From positions 85,719-149,718 of the forward strand of contig JBALWH010000006.1 in assembly GCA_036960175.1 (NCBI GenBank): a DNA stretch of 64,000 nucleotides, in the 5' to 3' direction. Position 1 is the first letter of the stretch. Every line of letters begins with the position of its first letter. Source of the stretch: Motiliproteus sp036960175. GTDB lineage: Bacteria; Pseudomonadota; Gammaproteobacteria; Pseudomonadales; Balneatricaceae. The notes under the pieces are model-generated. The model was not told where the DNA came from. It saw only the letters and a program-made list of their open reading frames with translations, and made no database searches. The position numbers and the translations under genes are program-made. Positions 1 to 8,658 of the stretch are shown piece by piece.

Positions 1-178
1 CGCAGCGTACCTGGGCCTGATTGTCTTTTAGAGAAAAATACCAGTGGCCAGAGCTGGGGCAGACAAAATTGGAGATCTCGCCTTCGATCGTTAATAGCGA
101 AAATTTCTGTTCCAGCAGTAGCCTAGCTTGGCGATTGAGTTCGCTGACGGAAAGTATGACGGGAGAGTTGTCGACCAC
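1..178 (-). CDS. xseA: Exodeoxyribonuclease VII large subunit, N-terminal part (cut by window edge)
   Basis: Only the first 59 codons lie in the window. The translated start reads VDNSPVILSVSELNRQARLL, followed by a stretch containing VEGEIS-like (IEGEISNF) and SGHWYFSLKD motifs, which is the N-terminal OB-fold of XseA, the large subunit that with XseB degrades single-stranded DNA. The likely start is GTG at 176-178; no ATG is available in frame between it and the alkB stop at 254-256, and the reading frame is open from that stop. It is the last visible gene of a minus-strand run (phosphorylase, PRPP synthetase, alkB, xseA), so it may be co-transcribed with the repair gene alkB. The rest of the gene lies left of the window, so integrity cannot be judged. 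Confidence 0.85.
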   Translation of the reverse strand, partial: MVDNSPVILSVSELNRQARLLLEQKFSLLTIEGEISNFVCPSSGHWYFSLKDNQAQVRC

Positions 179-253
179 GATAGACCCTGTTAAATCGATG
201 TTGAGGTCAATGGTACACCTGCTTATCGATTGATTGCAGTGTTCAGGCGCATT

Positions 254-871
254 TTATTGAGCTTTCTTTGTGACAATTTTCCGGAAGCTCAGGTTGATGC
301 GTGGGGCAAAAAGATTACGCTGTTTTGGCAGCGCGTGTAGCCAGTGTCGCTGGGTTGTTCCGGCCATGATTAGTAGTGATCCGTGGCCTAGCTTGAGATC
401 GAGTTTTTCATGCTTATGTTTTTTGTGACGTAGGCTGAAGCGCCGTTCGGCACCTAAGGACAGGGAGGCTAAAATAGGGTCTTTGCCCAGCTCCTGTTCA
501 TTGTCGCAGTGCCAGCCGACGCTATCCTCGCCGTTGCGATAGAGGTTGGCCAGCACCGCATTGAATGAATATCCGCAGGATCGTTCGATACGTCGACGCA
601 GCTCCAGCAGCTCTGGCGTCCAAGGGTTGGGCGTCAGATCTAGGCCGGAGTATCGGTAATGGGCATCTGCATCACCGTACCATGCCTGCAGCCTGGGTAT
701 GGCTATGGAACGTCCGAACATCTGGATGTCGTCTTGGCGCCACTGCAGGCTGTCGGTGAGGGCTGCTAACAGTGAGTCGGCGTCTTCAAACGATAGATAA
801 TAAGCCTGATAAAAAAGCTCCGCATCCCTAAGATGCAGAGCTTCAAATTCAGTTGCTAGCGGTTTAGCCAC
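254..871 (-). CDS. alkB: AlkB-like 2-oxoglutarate/Fe(II)-dependent dioxygenase
   Basis: A 205-residue protein of the AlkB/ALKBH2-3 superfamily, which oxidatively removes alkyl lesions from DNA or RNA bases. Visible are the iron ligands H121 and D123 in the WHCDNE motif, the third ligand H179 in HWLHALPK, and the 2-oxoglutarate-binding RINLSFR with R191 and R197. The upstream PNPWTPELLELRRRIE and NAVLANLYRNGEDSVGWH segments match the ALKBH2/3-like branch more than classical E. coli AlkB. Its start overlaps the 3' end of the PRPP synthetase gene by 16 bases, so the two are probably translationally coupled. The substrate (DNA or RNA) cannot be decided from sequence. Confidence 0.88.
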   Translation of the reverse strand: MAKPLATEFEALHLRDAELFYQAYYLSFEDADSLLAALTDSLQWRQDDIQMFGRSIAIPRLQAWYGDADAHYRYSGLDLTPNPWTPELLELRRRIERSCGYSFNAVLANLYRNGEDSVGWHCDNEQELGKDPILASLSLGAERRFSLRHKKHKHEKLDLKLGHGSLLIMAGTTQRHWLHALPKQRNLFAPRINLSFRKIVTKKAQ

Positions 872-1740
872 TGTCTGATGGCAGCGCTAAGGGCGGTGCT
901 GATATCGATAGCGTTGGATGGATGGGGGATGGTGCCTGTCGTCACAACGTGTGAATGCTCTCGTAATTCTAAGTATGCTTGGTCCGCAAAAATACCGTGT
1001 ACGCCGATGCAATAGGGGCGCTCTAGATCTAACTTGTTGATCTGCATTAGCGTGGTCAGCATGGTGCGACCGCTAGAGATAATGTCATCTACTAGTACCG
1101 GGGTGTGTCCTTGCCACTGCTCCAGGTCAGGCATGCTGATTTCAACATCACGATCACCATGGCGAGTCTTTTCGAGGATAACAAAGGGGGCTTTGGCTTG
1201 CTTGGCGACCTCTTTTACCCATTGTTCGCTTTCGCTGTCTGGACCCAGAAACAGTGGCTTGGCGATATGTTCTTTGACCCAGTCGGCGATTAACGGAGAT
1301 GCCTTAACCACTTGGCTGGGAATGCCGTAGACCTCATCGAGATGATGTATGCGATGGAGATGAGGGTCTATGGTGATTAGGTGGTCAATATAGTTGGAGA
1401 TTAAGCGGCCGAAGTGAATTGCGTTGACGCATTCGCCAGGTAGGAAACGTTTATCTTGTCGCATATAGCAAAGGTAGGGGGTGACTAGCGCTATTTTTTT
1501 GGCACCGAGTTCCCTTAATGTTTCTGCCAAAAAAATTAATGGCATGATTTTGTCATTGGGCTGAAATAGGTTGCAGAACAGAATGCAATCACGGCCTTCG
1601 CAATTACTGTCGATACGAAGGTAGGTTTCTAAATCTGGGAAATACCGTTGAATGATGGTTCCTGCTTCGGCCTCAATTTGTTCAGTTAACTGCTGGGCCA
1701 GCACCGGGTCACTATCGAGATTAAAAAGCAGTGGGCGCAT
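856..1740 (-). CDS. Divergent ribose-phosphate pyrophosphokinase (PRPP synthetase paralog)
   Basis: A 294-residue PRPP synthetase-family protein, about 20 residues shorter than the housekeeping Prs. The pyrophosphate/ATP loop is present as PYLCYMRQDKRFLPGE, the catalytic region as ITIDPHLHRIHHLDEVYGIP, and the PRPP-binding loop as VLVDDIISSGRTM. It makes PRPP from ribose 5-phosphate and ATP in the known family, but this copy is divergent and is probably not the essential prs. It lies 56 bases after an AMP/thymidine phosphorylase-like gene on the same strand; in inference the phosphorylase releases a ribose phosphate from nucleotides and this enzyme returns ribose to PRPP. Its 3' end overlaps alkB. 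Confidence 0.85.
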   Translation of the reverse strand: MRPLLFNLDSDPVLAQQLTEQIEAEAGTIIQRYFPDLETYLRIDSNCEGRDCILFCNLFQPNDKIMPLIFLAETLRELGAKKIALVTPYLCYMRQDKRFLPGECVNAIHFGRLISNYIDHLITIDPHLHRIHHLDEVYGIPSQVVKASPLIADWVKEHIAKPLFLGPDSESEQWVKEVAKQAKAPFVILEKTRHGDRDVEISMPDLEQWQGHTPVLVDDIISSGRTMLTTLMQINKLDLERPYCIGVHGIFADQAYLELREHSHVVTTGTIPHPSNAIDISTALSAAIRQWLNR

Positions 1741-1796
1741 AGATGGGGGTCCTGTTTCCAGTGGTGAAGCTGATGTTAGGCCAATTCTACGTTAGA

Positions 1797-3314
1797 TTAG
1801 GATGACAGTGTTATCAGTTGTGAATGCTCTTTTAAATAGGCCACCGCGTAATCCAATTCGCCGGGACTTTCGGCATGGATGGTCAATAGGGTTTCTCTTT
1901 GTTTTACCTCGTCTCCCAGTTTCGCGTAGATCACAATGCCAGCGGCAGGGTCGGCTGGTGCGCCGGCCAGTTTGGCGATCTGTGCCAGTAGTCGGTTGTT
2001 AATGACGCTGACAATGCCGTCCTCTAGGGCAACCATATTGTAGCGGTAGGGCGCGACAGGCGGTTGTTTCAGGCCGCCCTGAGCTTCGCAAATGGCTTTG
2101 AACTTATTCCAGGCTTTTCCAGAGTCAATCAGAGCTAAAGCTTCATTAAAGCCTTGTCCTGGGGCGGCTTTGTCACCCATTTCCAGTAATGCTCCGGCAA
2201 TTTCAGCGGCTCTGTTCTTTAGATCTTGCGGGGCACCTTGTTGATTTTGTAGTACCGCCAGAATATCCCAGGCTTCTAACGCTGGCCCGATGCCCCGGCC
2301 CACCGGTTGGGAGCCATCACTGATCATTATTCTGATTTTTAGACCGAGTTCTTTGGCAACCCTTGTTAGTAGTGAAGATAGCCGTTTGGCGGAGGCCTGG
2401 TCACGAACTTTGGCGGTCGCCCCCACAGGGATGTCAATCAGAACATGGGTCGCGCCTGCGGCCATTTTCTTTGACAATACCGAGGCGATCAGCTGCCCTT
2501 CGCTGTCCATTTCCAGCGCCCGTTCCACTCGTATTAGCAGATCATCGGCAGGACTGAGCCGCACTGAGCCGCCCCACGCGAGGCAGCCGCCTTCTTTGTG
2601 GACCACCTGGCGGATCTGTTCTAGGTCTAGGCGCACGTTGGTCAGGGTTTCCATGGTATCTGCAGTGCCTGCCGGCGAGGTGATGGCACGGGATGAGGTC
2701 TTTGGTATGGTGAGCCCCGCAGCGGCTAGAATGGATACTAATATGGGCGTTGTGCGGTTGCCTGGAAGGCCCCCGACACAGTGTTTATCCACCACTATGG
2801 CTTTATCCCAATGCAGACAACTACCGACATTCACCATCGCCCGGGTCAGATCAACAATTTCTTCGCAATCGAGACAGCCGGTGCCACAGGCGGTAATAAA
2901 CGCAGCTAGGTGGACGTCGGCATATAGGCCGTCGGCTATATCGTGGATAATGCTATTAATCTGTTCACTGTTGAGCTTATGGCCAAATACCTTGGCGCGG
3001 ACATGGGAGAGGGATTCCAGGGGTTTGGGGTGGCTGACCCAGACTTGATCGCCCTCTTTCAGGGCCATGTGCCGCCAGGCTGAATCAGAAAATCCAATTT
3101 GCTGATCCTTCAGTAAATCGCTATGCACAATATGCAGGGTGGCGATAATCTGTTTGTCCGAGGTCTCTACCTGAACCCGGGATAGTGCTGAAAATCCTTC
3201 TGAATAGCAGACATGACTGTCTGCCCGCAGATAGATAGTCAATTCCTGATGGGTATCTATGCCAATTCTGCGAGCCGTGAGTGGCAGCAGGTGTTCGCCT
3301 TTGTGATAGGTCAT
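1797..3314 (-). CDS. Thymidine/AMP phosphorylase family enzyme
   Basis: A 505-residue member of the type 2 thymidine phosphorylase / AMP phosphorylase family, which splits nucleosides or nucleoside monophosphates with phosphate. The start is placed at the ATG at 3314 (MTYHKGEHLL) because the longer frame runs into the region upstream of divergent purU and gives an unlike N-terminus. Residues 1-90 form the extra N-terminal domain typical of archaeal-type AMP phosphorylases; the core shows DKHCVGGLPGNRTTP, KTSSRAITSPAGTADTMET, GGSVRLSPADDLLIRVER and VGRGIGPALEAWD. It is followed by a PRPP synthetase paralog, a pairing that suggests ribose salvage. Whether it acts on thymidine or on NMPs cannot be fixed by eye. 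Confidence 0.87.
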   Translation of the reverse strand: MTYHKGEHLLPLTARRIGIDTHQELTIYLRADSHVCYSEGFSALSRVQVETSDKQIIATLHIVHSDLLKDQQIGFSDSAWRHMALKEGDQVWVSHPKPLESLSHVRAKVFGHKLNSEQINSIIHDIADGLYADVHLAAFITACGTGCLDCEEIVDLTRAMVNVGSCLHWDKAIVVDKHCVGGLPGNRTTPILVSILAAAGLTIPKTSSRAITSPAGTADTMETLTNVRLDLEQIRQVVHKEGGCLAWGGSVRLSPADDLLIRVERALEMDSEGQLIASVLSKKMAAGATHVLIDIPVGATAKVRDQASAKRLSSLLTRVAKELGLKIRIMISDGSQPVGRGIGPALEAWDILAVLQNQQGAPQDLKNRAAEIAGALLEMGDKAAPGQGFNEALALIDSGKAWNKFKAICEAQGGLKQPPVAPYRYNMVALEDGIVSVINNRLLAQIAKLAGAPADPAAGIVIYAKLGDEVKQRETLLTIHAESPGELDYAVAYLKEHSQLITLSS

Positions 3315-3473
3315 AACTGCGCTTTTTCGTTTCCAAATGATAAATATATAGGTTAAGTATAGTCGCCTGCATAGTGCTAATTGGCAGATGTGATCGAATC
3401 TATAAGTTGCTAGAATGCGGTGGAATTTTTTAGCCTTTGTCTTCATTTGAATAGCGAAATTGAGTTAAAGAAT

Positions 3474-4328
3474 ATGGAACGTAAGTATCGGTTGGTGATC
3501 TCCTGCCCTGATCGTATGGGCATCGTCGCGATGGTTAGTAATTTTATTTCCAGCCATGGTGGCTCCATTGGAGATGCGCATCAGCATTCAGATTCCTCAA
3601 CGGGTTGGTTCTTTATGCGCTACGAAGTTAGCGCTCAGAGTCTGCCGTTCTCTTTGGAGGAGCTGCGCGACGCTTTCGAACCCATTGCTCAGTCTTTTAA
3701 TATGAACTGGCGTATCGTAGATTCGGCCATGCCTAAACAGGTGTTGTTGATGGCCAGTCGCGAAGCCCATTGCTTATCGGATCTATTATACCGGTATCAA
3801 GCCAAAGAGCTGGATTGCGAAATCCCTTGTGTGATTTCCAATCATGAAGACTTACGTAGCATGGTCGAGTGGCACGGCATTCCTTATCATCACGTCCCAG
3901 TGGATTCTAAGGATAAGACGGCTTCTTTTGATCAGGTACGCAAGTTTGTACAGGATTATCAGATTGATACCATCGTTCTCGCGCGTTATATGCAGATTCT
4001 TCCTCCTGATATATGCCAGGATTTTGCATCAAAGGTGATCAATATCCATCATAGTTTCCTACCGTCCTTTGCCGGTGCTAAACCTTACCATCAAGCTCAT
4101 GAGCGGGGTGTTAAGCTGATCGGTGCCACTTGCCATTATGTGACGGAGGATCTGGATGCGGGGCCTATTATCGATCAGGACGTTATTCGTATCAGTCACA
4201 CCGATGAAATCAGCGATATGGTGAGACTGGGGCGCGATGCGGAGAAGACCGTGTTGGCCCGTGGCCTGCGCTGGCATCTGCAAGATCGTATTTTGGTTCA
4301 TGGAAACAAGACCGTAGTATTTAATTAA
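3474..4328 (+). CDS. purU: Formyltetrahydrofolate deformylase
   Basis: A 284-residue PurU, which hydrolyses 10-formyl-tetrahydrofolate to formate and tetrahydrofolate, supplying formate for purine synthesis and balancing one-carbon pools. Start chosen at ATG 3474 (MERKYRLVISCPDRMG), giving the normal length; the 18 codons upstream are open but unlike the family. Residues 1-80 are an ACT domain (DRMGIVAMVSNFI), and the C-terminal formyl transferase-like domain has NIHHSFLPSFAGAKPYHQA and GATCHYVTEDLDAGPII, with the catalytic Asn/His/Asp region intact. It is divergent from the phosphorylase gene; 58 bases separate its stop from the CBS gene. Confidence 0.95.
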   Translation: MERKYRLVISCPDRMGIVAMVSNFISSHGGSIGDAHQHSDSSTGWFFMRYEVSAQSLPFSLEELRDAFEPIAQSFNMNWRIVDSAMPKQVLLMASREAHCLSDLLYRYQAKELDCEIPCVISNHEDLRSMVEWHGIPYHHVPVDSKDKTASFDQVRKFVQDYQIDTIVLARYMQILPPDICQDFASKVINIHHSFLPSFAGAKPYHQAHERGVKLIGATCHYVTEDLDAGPIIDQDVIRISHTDEISDMVRLGRDAEKTVLARGLRWHLQDRILVHGNKTVVFN

Positions 4329-4386
4329 GTCTTTGTATTTTATGTATATTGTATTCGTTATCTGTTGCGTATAAGGAGCAGCAAGC

Positions 4387-4794
4387 ATGTTGAAATCAGT
4401 AAAAGTTCAGGATTATATGACCACGCAATTGGTGACTTTCAAGCCGGAAATGGACCTGTTTGAAGCCATTAGAATGTTCACTGAACACAATATTTCTGGT
4501 GCTCCAGTGGTGGATGGCCGTGGTGAAATGATCGGTATGCTGTCAGAAGTAGACTGCCTGAAAGCGATTCTCAGTTATACCTACCACGAAGAAGAGCACG
4601 GCGGTCATGTCGGTGATTTTATGACCGATCAGGTCGATAGTATCCAGTACGGTGAAGATATTGTGAATCTGGCTAAGAAGTTTATCGACGGACCTCGTCG
4701 TCGATTTCCTGTGTTGAGAGAGGGCAAGCTTGTCGGTCAGATCAGTCGTAAAGATGTCTTGCACGCGGTTAAGGATTTTGTAGATAAGAAATAA
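4387..4794 (+). CDS. CBS-domain pair protein
   Basis: A 135-residue protein made almost entirely of two CBS motifs (about residues 7-65 and 75-130), with VQDYMTTQLVTFKPEMDLFEA, then NISGAPVVDGRGEMIGMLSEVDCL and, in the second, FMTDQVDSIQYGEDI and RRFPVLREGKLVGQISRKDVL. CBS pairs bind adenine nucleotides or S-adenosyl compounds and act as energy or ligand sensors; the ligand and partner here are unknown. A good ribosome-binding site (AAGGAG at 4374-4379) precedes ATG 4387, and a strong terminator follows. It is probably a short unit, possibly read together with purU. Confidence 0.85.
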   Translation: MLKSVKVQDYMTTQLVTFKPEMDLFEAIRMFTEHNISGAPVVDGRGEMIGMLSEVDCLKAILSYTYHEEEHGGHVGDFMTDQVDSIQYGEDIVNLAKKFIDGPRRRFPVLREGKLVGQISRKDVLHAVKDFVDKK

Positions 4795-4814
4795 TCTTTG
4801 ATTAATCAAATTGT

Positions 4815-4845
4815 TAAAAAAGGAGGCTGAAAGCCTCCTTTTTTT
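4815..4845 (+). terminator. Rho-independent terminator after the CBS gene
   Basis: An AAAGGAGGCT / AGCCTCCTTT stem with a GAA loop and a run of T follows 20 bases after the CBS stop codon. This is a textbook intrinsic terminator. Confidence 0.9.
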
Positions 4846-5000
4846 GTGCGTATTAAACTCTTACTATGAGCTAGATTTATGGTTAGAGTGGGCTGATTTA
4901 GTTGTTTCAGATTGCTGGCTTGAAAAGTAAGCCTAGGGCTTTTGTGTTAAGCTCGGGCCAATTATCGTGACGCCATTAACAGAGAATTTTCGAGCCGTCT

Positions 5001-5927
5001 ATGAGTGGGCTATTCCCAGAACATCCCGTCCTTTTTTATCCTTCACTGGCACAGCGTTATGGTGCTGAAGAAGCTATTTTGCTGGCGATTTATCAAGAGT
5101 TCGCTCGTCATCATGGCGCCGTTGATGGCCTCCAGCAGATGTACTTTCTGGCCCGCCGAATGGAATGGCAGCAGCTGGCTCCTTTCTGGGACGAAGAGCA
5201 GTTGGCTACTCTGACCAATAGTCTAGTTACCCAACAGGCAATCGAAGCAGAATTTAATACCAATGGCAGTATTCGGGTGTTGATGATCAATGCTCATGGG
5301 CAAACCCCAGCGTCAGCAACTGTGCCAGCACAAACAGTGAGTGTTCAAACAGAAGTTTATGAGGTCGAAAGAAAAAGTTACGACGTTGAAACCGCTTGTG
5401 ACGCCAGTAATGGTTCTTCTTTTCCAGCTAGATCAATGGCTTACAAGGCGGTTGTGAAGTCTCATCAATCCCCGGATACCCTGTTAGCGCGAGGGCCAGC
5501 TCCTAGCTTTGGTGGCAGCACCGGATGGAATCGCCCGCAAGATGACTTACATCGACTGTTTGATCAGCAGGAAAAACGCAATCAGCAGTTGCATGAGATT
5601 GATATGGGTTGGAAGCCCAGTGCCACGACTTATCAGATGTTGGCTAAACATAACGTACCAGACGAGTTTGCCGACAATCTGATTGATGAATTTATTGCCT
5701 ATTGGTTGGCCCAGAACAAGAAGAAAGCGTCCTGGGATCCACATTTTATCGATCATGTGAAACGTAAGTGGGTTCAGGAGCAGAGTCGACAGGGGCGCCG
5801 AACCTTTGCAAACAAGACTGATCAGGAATTAAAGGCTAATGGTGAAAGATATAAATCAAATAATCGCGCAGAGAAACGAGAGCGCATCACCGAAGCAGTC
5901 ATGGACATCAAAAACGTCGACTGGTGA
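5001..5927 (+). CDS. DnaT-like primosomal / ssDNA-binding domain protein
   Basis: A 308-residue protein. Residues 1-100 form a helical N-terminal domain (LFPEHPVLFYPSLAQRYGAE) of a type seen in replication-associated and phage proteins; about 105-190 is a low-complexity linker; about 200-265 resembles the C-terminal single-stranded DNA-binding domain of DnaT (MGWKPSATTYQML, then DEFIAYWLAQNKKKASWDPH and VKRKW). DnaT takes part in reloading DnaB helicase during primosome assembly. The next gene is lambda-P-like and overlaps this one by 89 bases, implying a joint function at the helicase loading step. Not phage-flanked: no integrase, capsid or lysis gene is nearby. The exact role is inferred. 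Confidence 0.75.
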   Translation: MSGLFPEHPVLFYPSLAQRYGAEEAILLAIYQEFARHHGAVDGLQQMYFLARRMEWQQLAPFWDEEQLATLTNSLVTQQAIEAEFNTNGSIRVLMINAHGQTPASATVPAQTVSVQTEVYEVERKSYDVETACDASNGSSFPARSMAYKAVVKSHQSPDTLLARGPAPSFGGSTGWNRPQDDLHRLFDQQEKRNQQLHEIDMGWKPSATTYQMLAKHNVPDEFADNLIDEFIAYWLAQNKKKASWDPHFIDHVKRKWVQEQSRQGRRTFANKTDQELKANGERYKSNNRAEKRERITEAVMDIKNVDW

Positions 5928-6645
5928 TTCATCGTCAGCGCAGACCGATCTAATTAGCGTTGAGACGAAGACGCTGGTAAATATGATTTTTGCCCGTTTT
6001 ATGACGATCTATGGGCATAAGTTCAAGAGCACTTTTGAAAACGAAAGCGAGATTCGTATTGCTAAGCGGGAGTGGGCGCTTAGTCTGCAAGGCTATAACG
6101 AGCAGGAACTGGTGGCTGCGGTTAACCGCAGCAAGGAAGATTTTGTTTGGATGCCTACGGTTTCCGAATTTCTGTCGATTCTTAAAAAGGGATTTGAGGC
6201 CTATGGATTGCCCTCGTCCTTGCGGGCTTATCAGGAAGCTTGTTTGCATGCGGATCATCCCCGGAAGCATAACTGGAGTCATGCAGCCGTTTATTTTGCC
6301 GGTCGTGAAACCGACTGGTTCCGACTCAGGACTGAAGAAAAATCGGAGGTGATGGCAGATTTCGAATTTATCTATCGCAAAATCTGTCAGCGGGTCGTGG
6401 CGGGTGAAGAACTGGAAGTGCCGTTGCCGAAAGGGCTGCCGGACAAGTCGTTAGATACGTTGACGAAGTTTGTGCAGCAGTGGGGGGAGGATAACAATCT
6501 GACTGCAGAGCAGGCGGCAACAGCGCTGTTTTATCTGCAAAAGCCTAAAGATAGTTCGGTGCGAACTCATTTCAAAGCCCATGCCGAGAAGCTGTTGAAA
6601 GACTGGGGGTTTGAGCTGACCCTGCCTGAAGATTATCAGTCTTGA
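5839..6645 (+). CDS. Lambda replication protein P-like helicase loader
   Basis: A 268-residue protein resembling the phage lambda P family, which binds DnaB helicase and delivers it to an origin. Visible family features are the central FARFMTIYGHKFKSTFEN block, REWALSLQGYNEQELVAAV, and the short motif DFVWMPTVSEFLSI, typical of P proteins. The start at ATG 5839 has an AAAGG site at 5831-5835 and lies inside the end of the DnaT-like gene, so translation is probably coupled; a start further in is possible because the first 40 residues are poorly conserved in character. The gene ends 10 bases before the convergent histidine kinase gene. It may replace or supplement DciA or DnaC as chromosomal loader. 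Confidence 0.75.
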   Translation: MVKDINQIIAQRNESASPKQSWTSKTSTGDSSSAQTDLISVETKTLVNMIFARFMTIYGHKFKSTFENESEIRIAKREWALSLQGYNEQELVAAVNRSKEDFVWMPTVSEFLSILKKGFEAYGLPSSLRAYQEACLHADHPRKHNWSHAAVYFAGRETDWFRLRTEEKSEVMADFEFIYRKICQRVVAGEELEVPLPKGLPDKSLDTLTKFVQQWGEDNNLTAEQAATALFYLQKPKDSSVRTHFKAHAEKLLKDWGFELTLPEDYQS

Positions 6646-6655
6646 TCGGTTAGTA

Positions 6656-8551
6656 TTAGTACTCTGCGGCCTGTTGCAATGGCTGCTCAGTATTGGGCAG
6701 GTAGATATCAATCCGGGTTCCCTGTTCGGTGCTTGAATCTATTATCATCTCTCCGCCATCGGCTTCCAGCAGTGAGTGGCACAGGGATAACCCCAGCCCG
6801 GTGCCTTTACCTACCGATTTGGTCGAATAGAAGGCTTCCGTGGCATGGCGAAGCACGTCTGTGGCCATGCCGCAGCCATTATCGATGACCGACATACAGA
6901 CCTTGTCTTGGTGTAACGCTGACAGCACGCGAATGTGCCCTTCATTAATATTCTTTTCTGAAATGGCATCTGCGGAATTACTAAGCAGATTCATCAGTAT
7001 CTGGATGATGTGGTCGCTTGAGCAGAATATCGCCGGTATCTGGTTGTCCAATTCCAGTTCCACTTTGATCTGATTGAAACGGGCGTCATGCCGCATCAGT
7101 CGGCAGGTTCGGCCAATGAGGTTGTTAAGGTCGTTGAGTTCTGCTGTATGGCTTTGTGGTGTCGAAAACTCGGACACGTCCCTGGAAATATTGACGATCC
7201 TGTCGATCTGCTCCTGAATCAACTTAAGATCATCGCCAGAATCTGTGCTGTTGCTATTTAGAGAACGTTGATCGTAAATACCCTGAATTAGCCCAGAGAT
7301 TGCGGCAATAGGGTTGCCAATTTCATGCACTATACCGGCGGCCAGATTGCCGATGGCTGCCATCTTTTCACGGTGCTGATATTTGTTGCGGGCAGATTCC
7401 AGTTCCAGTTCTGCTACGCGTTGTTTACTCAGATCCCTGATGGTGCCGATAAATACCGGCATTTCTCCGATACGCGCTTCGGTGACAGCTAATTCAATGG
7501 GAAACAGACTGCCATCGCGGCGCCTGGCGTTAAGCTGACGCAGATTGCCAATGATGCTGCGCTCTCCTGTTTTCAGATAGTTATTGAGGTAGCCATCATG
7601 GGCGGCACTATGGTTTTTTGGCATCAGTGCGCTGATGTTTTGACCGATGATTTCATTGGCCTTATAGCCGAACATGAATTCTGCGGTGGAATTGAAAGAT
7701 TCAATGATGCCAAAACGATTGATGCAGATAATACCGTTGAACACGTTTTCCATGACCGCATCCAGATAGTGTTTTTGTACGGTCAGATTGTCCTCAATGG
7801 TCTGGCGTTCAAGGATTTCGTTTTGCAGTACTTCGGTGCGTTCTTTAACCCTTTTCTCCAGGTTCATGCGGGTGGCTTCGAGTTGCTCTAGGGAGCTTTC
7901 GAGCTGCTGCTGGTTGTTGACTAATTCCTTGTTAATCCGTCTGACGATAAATGTGAGGATAAGATAAAGCCCAAACAAAACCGCTATGATTGCAGTGATC
8001 ACCTGCCAGCGATAGGTTTGGGCTATTTCATAGAGGGCGCTGATATCATTATGGAGTTCCAGAGTGGCAGTGTTATCGTTATGGGATAGCGCTATTTGAC
8101 TGAAGACTACAGCTGCATCGCTGATCGGGGCGTGCATGCCGTGAAAGGATTTATGAAACTGGATTTCGCTGTAATGTCGCTTTTCAGGTGCCAGAACCTG
8201 GGTTGCGGATAGGGAGTCTTGACTGTCTGGGGAGGTGCTAAAAAGCAGTTTTCCATCTGGAGTTTTAATGGCAATCCGCACAATAGAGTGCCCGAGGGAG
8301 TGCTGGCGTATTTTTTCATTGAGCTTCTGGCGGGCCTGATTTTCTATCTCGGGGGACGTGCTGGTGGCCAGTTGTTGCAGATCGTTTTTCCAGAACAGGG
8401 AGATAACCTCAGCCTCAGCTAAGTTCTCATCCTCGCCGTGTTTGAGTAACATTTGATCGATCGCATACTGTGCAAACAATGACAGCGATAGGGCCGCGAT
8501 CAGTACAAATGCCAGTCCATAAATAGAAAACGAATTTCGTAGCCTAAGCAT
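6656..8551 (-). CDS. Membrane PAS sensor histidine kinase
   Basis: A 631-residue sensor kinase. Transmembrane segments lie at about 10-32 and 183-204, framing a roughly 150-residue periplasmic sensor region; a coiled coil covers about 205-260, a PAS domain about 262-378 (DAVMENVFNGIICINRFG, then GSLFPIELAVTEARIG and IGTIRDLSKQ), the HisKA domain follows with phosphoacceptor H409 in GIVHEIGNP, and the ATPase has NLLSNSADAI, DNGCGM and GKGTGLGLSLCHSLL. The PAS-kinase core is of the FixL/NtrB-like type. No response regulator gene lies beside it, so the partner is elsewhere. It converges with the lambda-P-like gene. Confidence 0.92.
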   Translation of the reverse strand: MLRLRNSFSIYGLAFVLIAALSLSLFAQYAIDQMLLKHGEDENLAEAEVISLFWKNDLQQLATSTSPEIENQARQKLNEKIRQHSLGHSIVRIAIKTPDGKLLFSTSPDSQDSLSATQVLAPEKRHYSEIQFHKSFHGMHAPISDAAVVFSQIALSHNDNTATLELHNDISALYEIAQTYRWQVITAIIAVLFGLYLILTFIVRRINKELVNNQQQLESSLEQLEATRMNLEKRVKERTEVLQNEILERQTIEDNLTVQKHYLDAVMENVFNGIICINRFGIIESFNSTAEFMFGYKANEIIGQNISALMPKNHSAAHDGYLNNYLKTGERSIIGNLRQLNARRRDGSLFPIELAVTEARIGEMPVFIGTIRDLSKQRVAELELESARNKYQHREKMAAIGNLAAGIVHEIGNPIAAISGLIQGIYDQRSLNSNSTDSGDDLKLIQEQIDRIVNISRDVSEFSTPQSHTAELNDLNNLIGRTCRLMRHDARFNQIKVELELDNQIPAIFCSSDHIIQILMNLLSNSADAISEKNINEGHIRVLSALHQDKVCMSVIDNGCGMATDVLRHATEAFYSTKSVGKGTGLGLSLCHSLLEADGGEMIIDSSTEQGTRIDIYLPNTEQPLQQAAEY

Positions 8552-8658
8552 TTTCTCGATTACCTTTGGATTGGATCCAGAGCGACAGCGATAGCATATA
8601 TTCAGGTTAGCATGGAAGTCGAGTCTCGTTTTGGTGTTGGCCTTTTCGCCAATGTCAG

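Noticed and set aside
21..233. 70-codon plus-strand frame at the left edge
   Set aside because: The opposite strand clearly encodes the start of XseA in the same place.
2290..3048. 252-codon plus-strand frame inside the phosphorylase gene
   Set aside because: It is antisense to a well conserved gene and shows no protein motif.
3315..3446. 44-residue N-terminal extension of the phosphorylase
   Set aside because: It is unlike the family, lies in the purU upstream region, and ATG 3314 gives the normal start.
5001..6645. DnaT/lambda-P pair as evidence of a prophage
   Set aside because: No integrase, repressor, structural or lysis genes are present on either side.
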